Of a stretch of DNA of 64,000 nucleotides, positions 39,502 to 48,039 are shown piece after piece. This stretch comes from Perlucidibaca sp. (lineage in GTDB: Bacteria > Pseudomonadota > Gammaproteobacteria > Pseudomonadales > Moraxellaceae). The stretch is taken from contig JAHFSA010000002.1 of the NCBI GenBank assembly GCA_023265995.1, forward strand, positions 186,001 to 250,000, given 5' to 3'. The position numbers and the translations under genes are program-made. The notes under the pieces were generated by a model. The model did no database searches. It saw only the letters and a program-made list of their open reading frames with translations, and was not told the origin of the DNA. Every line of letters starts with the position of its first letter. The stretch's first letter is position 1.

Positions 39502-40719
39502 TTACTTTCCCCTGGGGGCATTCTTGAACAGCCCCATGAACCCGCCACCCGCCGCCTTGGCTGTCGACTTTCCAGCACCCGCCTTGCCGCCATACTGGGC
39601 AGCCCAGTCGAGATAGCGCTTGGACAACGGGTCATGCGGTGCCAGTTCGAACAACAGTTGCCCGATATTCATGGCGCGCAGGCGCAACTCTGTCTCGGCT
39701 GGCAGTTCGATATGCTGGCGAAAACCGAAGGAGCGCGCGACAGCCTCGCTGTCCGGCGCGATCTTGGGCTGGTAGTGATCTATAAGCAGCATGGGGTCGG
39801 TGACCGGGCAGCCCATTTCGCGCAGACGCGCACTGAATGCAAGACCGGCACGACAGCTGGTAATGGACTGATCTACCACGAACACCACCTGATTGGCATT
39901 GCCGATCAGCAGCTCGGTCACCGACAGTGTCGGCAGGCCGCAGATGTTGACCACGACATGGCTGAACAGGCTGCGCAAGGTGCCGACCAGCAGGAACATT
40001 TCCGAGGTGGTGACATCGCCGAAATCCATGCCTTCGGCGGGCGTCGACAGCACGCTGACGCCGGATGAATGGCGCGGGAATGCCGTTTCGACCAGGTTGC
40101 GGTCAAGGCGACGCAGATTGCGCAGAGTGTCCGGGAAGCTGAATTGCCCTTCCAGACCATAGAGGTGCTGTGCTTCGGCAAAGGGCTGCCCGAGATCCAG
40201 CAGCAGTACGCGCGAGTCCTCGACCTGACGGGCAATGCCCGCTGCCAGGTGAAGTGCATGGAAAGCGGACTGCAGCACAGGGCGTTCACTGGCCAGCACA
40301 ATCATGGTGCCCTGCTGCATGGGCGACTCCATGACAGCTGGCGTGCGCTCACGCAGACGACGCACCAGACCACTCAGCTCACTGCCACGTGACGAGAACG
40401 TGACAAAGTCACGTGCGCCAGCGCGCATGGCACCCAGCAAACGCTCCTGGTCCTGAACATCTGATACCGCGATGCACGCCAATGTGGGTCGGGCTGCCAC
40501 CAGGCCTTCGATGAACTGGACATCACTCATCCAGTTGTCACGTCGTATGGGCACGAAGACGATGGAAGCAGCGGCAAGATTGATCAGCTGCAGCACGTCA
40601 TTGAGCTCGCGCTGCTGACAGAGGACGACACCTGCAGTGCCCTCCAGGGCTGTCTGCAGCCACTCGTGCTCTTCGCGCTGAGCGCTGACCAGGACTACCG
40701 ATTGTTCTATGTCTGACAT
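39502..40719 (-). CDS. tadZ: TadZ/CpaE localisation protein, atypical ATPase lacking the P-loop
   Basis: A 405-residue TadZ family protein that positions the Tad apparatus at the pole. The N-terminal ~130 residues are an atypical receiver-like domain (SDVQDQERLLGAMRAGARDFV). The C-terminal ParA/MinD-like domain retains LLLDLGQPF, the HVVVNICGLPT segment and VVFVVDQSITS. Where canonical ParA proteins have the KGG-x-GKT Walker A, this protein reads VLASERPVLQSAFHALHLA, so ATP binding is doubtful. The Gly/Ala/Lys-rich tail contains a GKST string that resembles a P-loop but is outside the fold. It is 5 bases from cpaC-2. Confidence 0.9.
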   Translation of the reverse strand: MSDIEQSVVLVSAQREEHEWLQTALEGTAGVVLCQQRELNDVLQLINLAAASIVFVPIRRDNWMSDVQFIEGLVAARPTLACIAVSDVQDQERLLGAMRAGARDFVTFSSRGSELSGLVRRLRERTPAVMESPMQQGTMIVLASERPVLQSAFHALHLAAGIARQVEDSRVLLLDLGQPFAEAQHLYGLEGQFSFPDTLRNLRRLDRNLVETAFPRHSSGVSVLSTPAEGMDFGDVTTSEMFLLVGTLRSLFSHVVVNICGLPTLSVTELLIGNANQVVFVVDQSITSCRAGLAFSARLREMGCPVTDPMLLIDHYQPKIAPDSEAVARSFGFRQHIELPAETELRLRAMNIGQLLFELAPHDPLSKRYLDWAAQYGGKAGAGKSTAKAAGGGFMGLFKNAPRGK

Positions 40720-40724
40720 GATGA

Positions 40725-42002
40725 TTACCGCGACAGGCCGGTGGAAGAAGTGTCCTTCAGGTAGGAGTCACCCAGGAAGAACAGGGAAGCCGCATTCGGG
40801 CTGTAATCGCGCAGGGCATCACCAGGCAATGGTGGCGTCTGCGCGCCAGCGGCCAGCGGCCGCACCAGCCGCGGCGTGACAATCATGAGCAGCTCACGAT
40901 CTTCACTCTCGAAGCGGTTGGAGCGAAAGAAAGCACCGAGAATTGGAATATTGCCCAGCCCCGGCAGCTTGTCGGCATTGCTCAGCGTGGTACGAGCCAC
41001 CAGACCGCTGATGATGAAGCTTTCGCCATCAGCCAGGGATATGGTGGTGTCGGTACGGCGCACGCGCAGGGCAGGAATAATCGAACCGGAAATGGTCAGG
41101 GCATTCGAGAAGTCGAGATCACTAACCTCCGGCGCCACTTTGAGCACGATCTTGCGACCGCTGATGATGGTCGGCGTCAGCGACAGCCTCACACCAAACT
41201 CCTTGTACTCGATGGCGATAGTACCATTCTGTCCCTGCGGAACCGGAATCGGCACCTCGCCCCCAGCCAGGAAGCTGGCCGACTGCCCGCTCATGGCCAC
41301 CAACGAGGGCTGCGACAAGGTGTATGCATAACCACTCTGCTCGAGAAGATTGATTGCTGCCATGAAGCGGTTGCTGTTGCCGCCCCAGAGAATATTGAAC
41401 GAGTCTGTGAAAGTTGGAATACCGCCAACTGCCGCCAAACTGCCCGGAACGCCGATGGCGCCACCTGCGCCCGGTGAATTGAAGAACTTCGGCCTGTTCG
41501 CGCTGCGTATCTGCAACCGGGTACCAATATCCTCCAGATGCGAGCGGCTCAACTCGACAAAGCGGATATCGGCCTGAACCTGTGATGGCAACTCGGCCAC
41601 TGCGCCGCCGCCAACGCTTTGAGTCAGCTGCGCGGACTCGCTCTGCACATTGATCTGCACCTTGAGCGGTTGCACGCTGCAGGCCGTCCACACCAGCAGG
41701 CTGGTGGCACCGCCCTTGCGGGCCTGGATCAGCAGGTTACGTCTACCCACAAGGGCGACATCGGCAATGGTCGGCTCAGCCACGGCCAGACGCGTCACGG
41801 GCTGTGGCAGCATGATGGATTCGTGGAAATTGGCCTGCAGAGACAATGTGGACGGCAATGCGGCCGCCATGTCCTGACAGCCACTCATTGCAGCTGGCTG
41901 CGCCTCGGCAGCCCAGGATGGGGAGGCAGCGGTGGCAAGCGTCAAGACTGCGGCCAGCGAGTAGCGACGAAAGGTCTGTGTATCTGCATGATGGGCTTTC
42001 AT
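40725..42002 (-). CDS. cpaC: RcpA/CpaC secretin, copy 2
   Basis: A 425-residue secretin with signal peptide (about 1-31), pilus assembly N-domain (RLAVAEPTIADVALVG) and secretin core (GGEVPIPVPQGQNG, EYKEFGVRLSLTP, TDTTISLADGESF, GNIPILGAFFRSN, LLMIVTPRLVRP). It aligns end to end with copy 1; the core is mostly identical and the signal peptide, the N-domain/core linker (Gly/Pro-rich) and C-terminal 30 residues differ. It overlaps cpaB-2 by 4 bases (ATGA). Confidence 0.95.
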   Translation of the reverse strand: MKAHHADTQTFRRYSLAAVLTLATAASPSWAAEAQPAAMSGCQDMAAALPSTLSLQANFHESIMLPQPVTRLAVAEPTIADVALVGRRNLLIQARKGGATSLLVWTACSVQPLKVQINVQSESAQLTQSVGGGAVAELPSQVQADIRFVELSRSHLEDIGTRLQIRSANRPKFFNSPGAGGAIGVPGSLAAVGGIPTFTDSFNILWGGNSNRFMAAINLLEQSGYAYTLSQPSLVAMSGQSASFLAGGEVPIPVPQGQNGTIAIEYKEFGVRLSLTPTIISGRKIVLKVAPEVSDLDFSNALTISGSIIPALRVRRTDTTISLADGESFIISGLVARTTLSNADKLPGLGNIPILGAFFRSNRFESEDRELLMIVTPRLVRPLAAGAQTPPLPGDALRDYSPNAASLFFLGDSYLKDTSSTGLSR

Positions 42003-43000
42003 TTGCTTGTCTCCGTGCTCAGGCCACGAATGATGACCACCGGCTCGGCAGCCGGAACGGCGGCCCTTCTTGTCCGGACATGCACGGGCCCGCTCGACGT
42101 CGTTGTTGCCATACCCTTGAGCACGGAAGACGTCAGATAGAAGCGTTGCGCCGGCACGGCCGATGGCTTGCTCGGTACAGCCAGCAGATCAACCTCCGGC
42201 AGACGGGATGCGGGTGATGCCGTTGCCGCGCTCGCTACCACATTGGCGGCACCGGGTGTCAGGCGCATTTCCTCGGTCGGCACAATGGCCAGTCGCAGCT
42301 CGCCCAGGCTGCTGGCAAGCAGCAGTCGGGTGACATCCCCCTGGGCAACTGCCAGCACTGCCGTACGCGCGGCCTGACGGGCTGCGCGAGCAGCCTCCTT
42401 GGGATCAGCCTCACCATCCTGCTTGACTGCTGGTTCCGGCTCAATGAGGCTGGCGCCGAAACTGAGCACACGCAGGGACTTCATGACCACTTGGGCCGAG
42501 GTCGCACTCTGGTCCTTGTCACCCGCCAGATAAAGCAGCACATCCACCATGTCCCCGGGCTGAACAAAACCACCACCGCCCACTACCTCATTGACAGGAA
42601 TGGCAACTGCTCGCTCGCCCGGCTTGAGCAGACGAGCCACCTTGCCGCCGGGACTGAAGTGGGAGCTATCAAGAACAGTACCGATAGGCAGATCCGCCTG
42701 TACCACCTGGCCGATGACTTCTGCAGGCTTGCGGAACGTATTGGGGGGAGCAAACTTGAGGTAGTCGACAGCCACATCATCTGCTGTCAGCACCTTGTAG
42801 GCAGGGACCGCCTGACGCAGGACGATCACTGTGGTCTTGTTTTTGCTGGAGACACCCAGATTGGCGGCCTCCAACGCCTTTTTCTCGGCAGCCGCCGCCG
42901 CATTGCGTGCATCAACCGTGGTCTGGTAGCCCATGTAGCCAGCTATCGATGCCCCGAGTATCAGCAGCGCCGCCAAGGCAAGCAACAATCGACTATTCAT
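41999..43000 (-). CDS. cpaB: RcpC/CpaB pilus assembly protein, copy 2
   Basis: A 333-residue periplasmic protein with one N-terminal helix (LLLALAALLILGASIAGYMGY). The SAF-type domain (VLRQAVPAYKVLTADDVAVDYL) and RcpC domain have LKPGERAVAIPVNEVVGGGGF and QPGDMVDVLLY. The ATG at 43000 (MNSRLLL) is chosen because copy 1 begins the same way (MNSRVMLLL) and AGGG lies upstream; an ATG 3 codons earlier exists. It is the first gene of the main Tad operon, divergent from the Flp genes with 226 bp between. Confidence 0.93.
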   Translation of the reverse strand: MNSRLLLALAALLILGASIAGYMGYQTTVDARNAAAAAEKKALEAANLGVSSKNKTTVIVLRQAVPAYKVLTADDVAVDYLKFAPPNTFRKPAEVIGQVVQADLPIGTVLDSSHFSPGGKVARLLKPGERAVAIPVNEVVGGGGFVQPGDMVDVLLYLAGDKDQSATSAQVVMKSLRVLSFGASLIEPEPAVKQDGEADPKEAARAARQAARTAVLAVAQGDVTRLLLASSLGELRLAIVPTEEMRLTPGAANVVASAATASPASRLPEVDLLAVPSKPSAVPAQRFYLTSSVLKGMATTTSSGPVHVRTRRAAVPAAEPVVIIRGLSTETSK

Positions 43001-43226
43001 GATCTGCATCCCTGCCCTGAAAAGTTGAATGTTTTCCAGAATCTACTCTTCATGCACACGGCAGATCAATCCCTCACACAGGCCAGCGACCAACGGTTGT
43101 TACTTGCAGTACGCCGCTTTACAAGCGAAGAAAACAGGAGTATCCCTTAGAAGCAATACATGATTTTTTACTTATGATTCCTAATACCGGCCATGACCCG
43201 GTCGGCATGATTCAAGGAGCCGCAAA

Positions 43227-43424
43227 ATGACGCACAAGGATCATGCGCATGGCGGACAGAAGCTTTCAAGTTCATGCAAGGCCCACCTGCACGAACGAGG
43301 AGCCACATCCATCGAGTACGTACTGATAGCAGTACTTATTTCCATCGTGGCGCTGCTTTCCATGCAGCAGCTTGGCAGCAATCTGAAAAGCTATTACGAA
43401 GACGTCGGCAACAAGACCAGTTGA
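43227..43424 (+). CDS. flp: divergent Flp-family type IVb pilin
   Basis: A 65-residue prepilin. It has a long 25-residue leader with two His residues, then the processing site ERG-ATSIEY followed by the hydrophobic helix VLIAVLISIVALLSM. The mature protein ends in a charged YYEDVGNKTS rather than the small residues of the three other pilins. AAGGAG lies 7 bases before the ATG. It is the first gene on the plus strand opposite cpaB-2. It is probably a minor pilin or an alternative subunit. An 8-bp inverted repeat (43456-43463 with 43475-43482) follows and could end the transcript. Confidence 0.85.
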   Translation: MTHKDHAHGGQKLSSSCKAHLHERGATSIEYVLIAVLISIVALLSMQQLGSNLKSYYEDVGNKTS

Positions 43425-43700
43425 CCCCCTCCTCTGCCCCCGCCTGCACTGCCATGCATGCTCAGCGCCCGCTCGAGCATGCCCATGCCAACAGGTAAAA
43501 TCAATTGCCGCCCATGCCGAGCGACTGCCTTTCAGCCAATATCCATACGCCGATAATCCGAAATCCGTCGGAACTACAAAAAGCAACACATAATAAACAA
43601 AAATCACACAATAATAACCTTTAACTTGAATGCCCACTGAACAATGATCGGTAGTGCTGCAAATTAGGAAGCAGAAAATAACATCGAGGCCAGGAAAGCC

Positions 43701-43874
43701 ATGACAAACCAGAATCCCGCAACCGTCAGTCGGCGCCAGAAACAGAAAGGCGCGACTGTAATCGAATATGCCCTGATCGCCGCCCTGATTGCCATTGCCG
43801 CCATTGCCGCCATGAAAACTGTCGGGACCAATGTCAGCACCAAGTTCAGCGTGGCCGGCAGCGCACTCACCTAA
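43701..43874 (+). CDS. flp: Flp major pilin, copy A
   Basis: A 57-residue prepilin. The 17-residue basic leader ends QKG; cleavage there leaves a 40-residue mature pilin starting ATVIEYALIAALIAIAAIAA, with the invariant Glu5-Tyr6 of Flp pilins. It ends in GTNVSTKFSVAGSALT. It differs from copy B by one mature residue (Val for Thr before AGSALT), although codons differ at many third positions. The leader (MTNQNPATVSRR) differs from that of copies B and C. GGAAAG is the likely ribosome site. An AT-rich 276-bp region lies upstream. Confidence 0.9.
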   Translation: MTNQNPATVSRRQKQKGATVIEYALIAALIAIAAIAAMKTVGTNVSTKFSVAGSALT

Positions 43875-43887
43875 CGCCGCACTACTT

Positions 43888-43931
43888 CAGGATGTCGAGT
43901 CAGCAGTAATTGCTGCCGACTCGACATCCTG
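43888..43931. repeat. long perfect hairpin after flp copy A
   Basis: A 14-bp perfect inverted repeat (43888-43901 with 43918-43931) encloses a 16-base centre, which can itself form a 4-bp stem (GCAG/CTGC). It begins 13 bases after the pilin stop. There is no T run, so it is more likely an RNA-stabilising or processing structure than a classic terminator. Confidence 0.7.
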
Positions 43932-44110
43932 CAACGACACTCTTGCTCGACAGAACTGATGCCTCCTGCCGATCCGGATATCTGCATGCCGGCAGCACTT
44001 CAAATACAGAAAAAGTACCACATGGTATTGCGCGTCCCGACACGTTGGCGCAGCATCACGGTCACAGTTGCCAGCTCGGCAGCTCAGATCAGTCCAGAGG
44101 AAACATAACC

Positions 44111-44284
44111 ATGAAGAATCTCAGCTCGCTGCTCGCCGGTCGTCGCAAGAACCAGAAAGGCGCAACCGTCATCGAATACGCCCTGATTGCTGCCTTGATT
44201 GCCATCGCCGCCATTGCCGCCATGAAAACCGTCGGTACCAATGTCAGCACCAAGTTCAGCACGGCAGGCAGCGCACTTACTTAA
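44111..44284 (+). CDS. flp: Flp major pilin, copy B
   Basis: A 57-residue prepilin, leader MKNLSSLLAGRRKNQKG then a 40-residue mature pilin ATVIEYALIA...STAGSALT. AGAGGAAA precedes the ATG at 44111. It differs from copy A by one mature residue and from copy C by one (Lys to Ser near position 22 of the mature protein). A strong terminator follows at 44318-44347, so copy B ends a transcript. It is probably processed by a TadV/CpaA peptidase encoded elsewhere. Confidence 0.9.
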   Translation: MKNLSSLLAGRRKNQKGATVIEYALIAALIAIAAIAAMKTVGTNVSTKFSTAGSALT

Positions 44285-44317
44285 GTCTTATGCCTCCTGA
44301 AGGCGAGGCACATGATC

Positions 44318-44347
44318 GAGCCAGCCTGATCGCCGGCTGGCTCTTTT
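44318..44347 (+). terminator. Rho-independent terminator after flp copy B
   Basis: A 9-bp perfect stem GAGCCAGCC/GGCTGGCTC (44318-44326 with 44335-44343), an 8-base loop, then TTTTATT. Confidence 0.9.
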
Positions 44348-44540
44348 ATTCGCCCAGGAGCCAGAAGATGGACGGGAAAGACAACCGACCTGATCCTCTG
44401 AGGGCGTCAGTCCCGTCATTCACAATTCAGAAACACGACTGATACAGCAGAATATTGCAGACACCTACTTTCCTGGCACAGCATTGACTCAACGCCTGCC
44501 AAAGAAAGGCGGCCCGAACCAGCCTAGAGGAAAAATTGCC

Positions 44541-44714
44541 ATGAAGAAGCTCAACTCGCTGCTCGCAAGTCGTCGTCAGAAGCAGCAAGGCGCGACCGTT
44601 ATTGAGTACGCCCTGATCGCTGCCCTGATTGCCATTGCCGCCATTGCCGCAATGTCCACCGTCGGTACCAATGTCAGCACCAAATTCAGCACAGCCGGCA
44701 GCGCGCTCACCTGA
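44541..44714 (+). CDS. flp: Flp major pilin, copy C
   Basis: A 57-residue prepilin with leader MKKLNSLLASRRQKQQG and a 40-residue mature pilin (ATVIEYALIAALIAIAAIAA then MSTVGTN and STKFSTAGSALT). AGAGGAAA lies before the ATG at 44541. Mature sequence is identical to copy B except one Lys-to-Ser change. It must have its own promoter because a terminator separates it from copy B. A long hairpin follows and separates it from the convergent nagZ. Confidence 0.9.
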   Translation: MKKLNSLLASRRQKQQGATVIEYALIAALIAIAAIAAMSTVGTNVSTKFSTAGSALT

Positions 44715-44727
44715 GCCCTTGCCCCCT

Positions 44728-44762
44728 CGCTCAGGCCGGGCTTGACAGCCGCGGCCTGAGCG
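44728..44762. terminator. long hairpin between flp copy C and nagZ (bidirectional terminator candidate)
   Basis: A 10-bp perfect stem CGCTCAGGCC/GGCCTGAGCG (44728-44737 with 44753-44762). An inner GGCT/AGCC stem lies in the loop. It sits 13 bases after the pilin stop and 6 bases beyond the nagZ stop. There is no T run. Confidence 0.6.
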
Positions 44763-44768
44763 CAGGCA

Positions 44769-45701
44769 TCACCCCAGCAGCCCCAGCACCTCCGGTCTGT
44801 TATTGCAGACCAGCACGACATCGCACCCTGCCGCCAGCGCCACGTCGACACGCTCCTGCATGGGGCCGATGCCGACAGCACCCTCCATGCACAGGTCATC
44901 CGAGAAGATCAGGCCCTTGAAGCCCAGTTGCTCGCGCAGCACGGTCTTCAGCCAGAACTCGGAGAAGCCTGCCGGTAGCGGATCGACCTGCGGGTAGACC
45001 ACATGTGCCGGCATGATGCCGTCGAGCTCGCCAGCCAGCGCCGCGAACGGACGCAGGTCATAGGCTTCGATCTCGGCCCAGGAGCGGTCATCGACCGGCA
45101 ACGCGAGATGCGAATCGGCAGCCACCGAACCATGCCCCGGGAAGTGCTTGCCTATGGTCATCATGCCGGCGGCTTTCATGCCCTGCATGAAGGCACGCAC
45201 GAGCGTGATCGCCGGCTCCGGCTGGCTGTGGAAAGCGCGATCACCGATGACGCCACTGACACCCATGTCGAGGTCGAGCACCGGCGCAAAGCTGAAGTCG
45301 ACACCAACCGCACGCACTTCACGCGCCATGAGCTCACCGCAACGACGGGCTGCCGCCACAGCCGCTGCCGGATCCTGATCGTACTGGTGACCGAAGCTGC
45401 GCATGGGCGGCAGGCGCGTGAAGCCTTCGCGGAAACGCTGCACACGCCCTCCTTCCTGGTCGACGGCAATCCACAGCTCCGGGCGCACGGCACGCATCTC
45501 GTCGGTCAACGCCTTGATCTGTTCGGGCGTATCCACATTACGACTGAACAGGATCACGCTGCCTACCAGCGGATGCGCCAGCACCTCGCGATCTTCGGCG
45601 GTGAGGCTGAGGCCGCCGACATCCACCATCAACGGACCACGGGCCAGGGGCTTTTGCGTCAAGGACTGCTGCGCCAACGACTGCTGCAAAAGGGACGACA
45701 T
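44769..45701 (-). CDS. nagZ: beta-N-acetylhexosaminidase NagZ, short C-terminus
   Basis: Cytosolic glycosidase of family GH3 that removes GlcNAc from recycled anhydro-muropeptides. Conserved elements are VDQEGGRVQR, FAPVLDLD, the histidine loop KHFPGHGSVAADSH and the nucleophile SDDLCMEGA. The ATG at 45701 has GGAG upstream. The protein is 310 residues: it has an extra Gln/Leu-rich N-terminal segment of about 20 residues (QQSLAQQSLTQ) and stops just after CDVVLVCNNRPEVLGLLG. E. coli and P. aeruginosa NagZ continue about 40 residues beyond this. The active site is complete, so it may still work. The next base region is a long hairpin and the pilin array. Confidence 0.92.
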   Translation of the reverse strand: MSSLLQQSLAQQSLTQKPLARGPLMVDVGGLSLTAEDREVLAHPLVGSVILFSRNVDTPEQIKALTDEMRAVRPELWIAVDQEGGRVQRFREGFTRLPPMRSFGHQYDQDPAAAVAAARRCGELMAREVRAVGVDFSFAPVLDLDMGVSGVIGDRAFHSQPEPAITLVRAFMQGMKAAGMMTIGKHFPGHGSVAADSHLALPVDDRSWAEIEAYDLRPFAALAGELDGIMPAHVVYPQVDPLPAGFSEFWLKTVLREQLGFKGLIFSDDLCMEGAVGIGPMQERVDVALAAGCDVVLVCNNRPEVLGLLG

Positions 45702-45900
45702 GCACTCAACTCCAGAAAAGACAGACTCGGGCCTCGTGATGCTGCCCGGAAAGCCGACAAGTAAGCCGTCTGTCCCCGTAAAAGTCAAAGTCCGCGAGAC
45801 TGATTACCTGCCTCATCCGGAGTGCTATGATCGGGACGACCGGCATCCATCCGTCGCTGCCGCCTTGCCAATCGCACGCCCCATGCCCAGCCAGTTTGTC

Positions 45901-48021
45901 ATGAAGTCGCACCCACCCGTTCTGCCGGTTTTCGGCCTGGTCTCCTCTCTTCTTCTGGCCATGGCACCCGCCTTCGCCGATGGCACAGCCAGTGTGCAGC
46001 CAAGCGACGATCAGAGCCGTATTGCACGCATCGTGACGCGCCAGCTCAGCGTCCAGCATTACAACCGCCCCGTGCTCAATGACGAACTCTCCGGCGAGAT
46101 CTGGAAGCGCTATCTCGGCGAAATGGACAATCAGCGCATTTATCTGCTGGCCTCCGACGTCCAGAGCTTCGAGCCCTGGCGCCTGAAGCTGGATGACCAG
46201 CTCAAGGCCGGCCAGCTGCTGCCGGCCTTCACCATGTTCAACCGCTATCAGCAGCGCCTGCGCGAGCGCCTGGAATTCGCTGTCAGCGAGCTCGACAGCA
46301 ACAGCAAGGCCCTGTTCGACTTCACCGGCAAGGACAGTGTCGAGAATGACCGCAAGACGGCTCCCTGGGTGCGCAACAAGGCCGAGCTGGATCAGCTCTG
46401 GCGCCTGCGCCTGAAGGCCGCCGCCCTTGCCCTCAAGCTCTCCGGCAAGAGCAACGATGAGGCACTGACCACGCTCAAGCGCCGCTACAAGTCGCAGCTG
46501 ACCATGCTCGGCCAGACCAAGGCCGAAGATGCCTTCCAGACCTTCATGAATGCGTTCACGGAAACCTACGATCCGCACACGCAGTACATGTCGCCGCGCA
46601 ACAGCGAGAACTTCAACATCAACATGAGCCTGCAGCTCGAAGGCATAGGCGCCGTGCTGCAGACTGACGATGAATACACCAAGGTCATGCGCATCATGCC
46701 GGCCAGCCCCGCCGACAAGTCGCATCAGCTCAAGCCGGGTGATCGCATCGTGGCCGTGGCCGAAGGCGACAAGGATTTCGTCGATATTCTCGGCTGGCGC
46801 ATCGACGAGGTCGTCGAGCTGATACGCGGCACCAAGGGCACCACGGTCAGACTGCAGGTCATTCCCACCGGCGGCGACGGTGTAACCAAGGAAATCAGCC
46901 TGGTGCGCAATACCATCGAGCTGGAAGACCAGGCCGCCAGCAAGAAGGTGCTGGAATACAAGCGCAACGGTGTGGTTCGCCGCATTGGCGTGATCAAGCT
47001 GCCCACCTTCTATGCCGACTTCAAGGGCATGCAGTCGGGCGACCCCGAGTACCGCAGCACCACGCGCGACGTGCATCGCCTGATCAACGAGCTCAAGCAG
47101 GAGCGCATCCAGGGCATCATCCTCGATCTGCGCAACAATGGCGGCGGCTCGCTGCCCGAGGTCAACGACCTGATCGGCGAGTTCATCACCACCGGGCCGA
47201 CCGTGCAGGTGCGTGACACCCGCGGCCGTATCGAGACACTGGGTGACGGCAATCCGGAAGTGGCCTACTCGGGTCCGCTGGTGGTTGTGGTCAACCGCCT
47301 GTCGGCCTCCGCTGCCGAAATCTTTGCCGGCGCCATTCAGGACTACGGCCGCGGCCTCGTGGTCGGCAGCACCACCTTCGGCAAGGGCACCGTGCAGTCG
47401 CTGCGCGATCTCGGCCACGGCCAGCTCAAGATCACCGAAGCCAAGTTCTATCGCATCTCCGGCGCCAGTACGCAGAACAAGGGCGTGGAGCCCGACATCC
47501 ACTTCCCCGAGCTGTTCGACCCCAAGGAGATCGGCGAGTCCGCCCTCGAGCGCGCCATGGCCTGGGATACCATCAAGGCCGCGCGCTACCAGCAGCTGAA
47601 CCAGTGGGGCAGCAAGATCAAGTCGCTGGAGGCGGCGTCACGCGCACGCCAGGCACGCAATCCGGATATCCGCTACCTCACCGAGCAGCAGAAACTGCTG
47701 GCTGATCTCAAGGATCAGAAGACAACCTCACTCAACGAGAAGGTGCGTCGCAGCGAGAAGCAGAGTCAGGATGACAAGCGCCTGGCCATAGAGAACCGCC
47801 GTCGTCAGGCCAAGGGTCAGACAGCGCTCAAGGACTGGGACGACGTCGAGGATCTGTTCGAGAAGCAGAACCCGGATCACGACCCCAACTACGAGCGTCC
47901 GGAAGAGCAGTCGCTGCTGCAGGAGGCCGGAGAAATCCTGCTCGATACCCTGTCGGCACCGCAGGCGGCAAAACACCCGGCTGCAGCCCTGCCGACACGT
48001 CGCAACGTGGTCGAGCGCTGA
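45901..48021 (+). CDS. prc: C-terminal processing protease Prc/Tsp
   Basis: A 706-residue periplasmic serine protease (S41) that degrades tagged or misfolded envelope proteins and trims substrates such as PBP3. Signal peptide LLLAMAPAFA (about 1-30), N-terminal TSP domain, PDZ domain with GIGAVLQ and AGDR-like KPGDRIVAV, and the protease core. The core shows RNNGGGSLPEV, the Ser of NRLSASAAEIFAGA and the Lys of TTFGKGTVQ, then a charged C-terminal domain. An in-frame ATG at 45883 is an alternative start. It is divergent from nagZ and 18 bases before the PLD gene. Confidence 0.95.
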   Translation: MKSHPPVLPVFGLVSSLLLAMAPAFADGTASVQPSDDQSRIARIVTRQLSVQHYNRPVLNDELSGEIWKRYLGEMDNQRIYLLASDVQSFEPWRLKLDDQLKAGQLLPAFTMFNRYQQRLRERLEFAVSELDSNSKALFDFTGKDSVENDRKTAPWVRNKAELDQLWRLRLKAAALALKLSGKSNDEALTTLKRRYKSQLTMLGQTKAEDAFQTFMNAFTETYDPHTQYMSPRNSENFNINMSLQLEGIGAVLQTDDEYTKVMRIMPASPADKSHQLKPGDRIVAVAEGDKDFVDILGWRIDEVVELIRGTKGTTVRLQVIPTGGDGVTKEISLVRNTIELEDQAASKKVLEYKRNGVVRRIGVIKLPTFYADFKGMQSGDPEYRSTTRDVHRLINELKQERIQGIILDLRNNGGGSLPEVNDLIGEFITTGPTVQVRDTRGRIETLGDGNPEVAYSGPLVVVVNRLSASAAEIFAGAIQDYGRGLVVGSTTFGKGTVQSLRDLGHGQLKITEAKFYRISGASTQNKGVEPDIHFPELFDPKEIGESALERAMAWDTIKAARYQQLNQWGSKIKSLEAASRARQARNPDIRYLTEQQKLLADLKDQKTTSLNEKVRRSEKQSQDDKRLAIENRRRQAKGQTALKDWDDVEDLFEKQNPDHDPNYERPEEQSLLQEAGEILLDTLSAPQAAKHPAAALPTRRNVVER

Positions 48022-48039
48022 GTTGGCAGGCCGGCGGCG

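Noticed and set aside
39550-39620. Walker A-like GKAGAGKST in the TadZ C-terminal tail
   Set aside because: It is in a Gly/Ala/Lys-rich tail after the ParA-like fold, with no strand or helix context for a P-loop, so it is likely coincidence.
43701-44714. CRISPR-like or satellite repeat in the three pilin units
   Set aside because: The repeated units are coding pilin genes with different spacers and third-position changes, not short identical repeats.
44769-45788. NagZ start at 45788 (339 residues)
   Set aside because: The extra 29 residues have no homology and no ribosome site, while GGAG precedes the ATG at 45701.
45706-47502. 598-residue open frame opposite prc
   Set aside because: It is a shadow of the Prc gene with no recognisable family and Leu/Ala/Val/Gly-rich composition.
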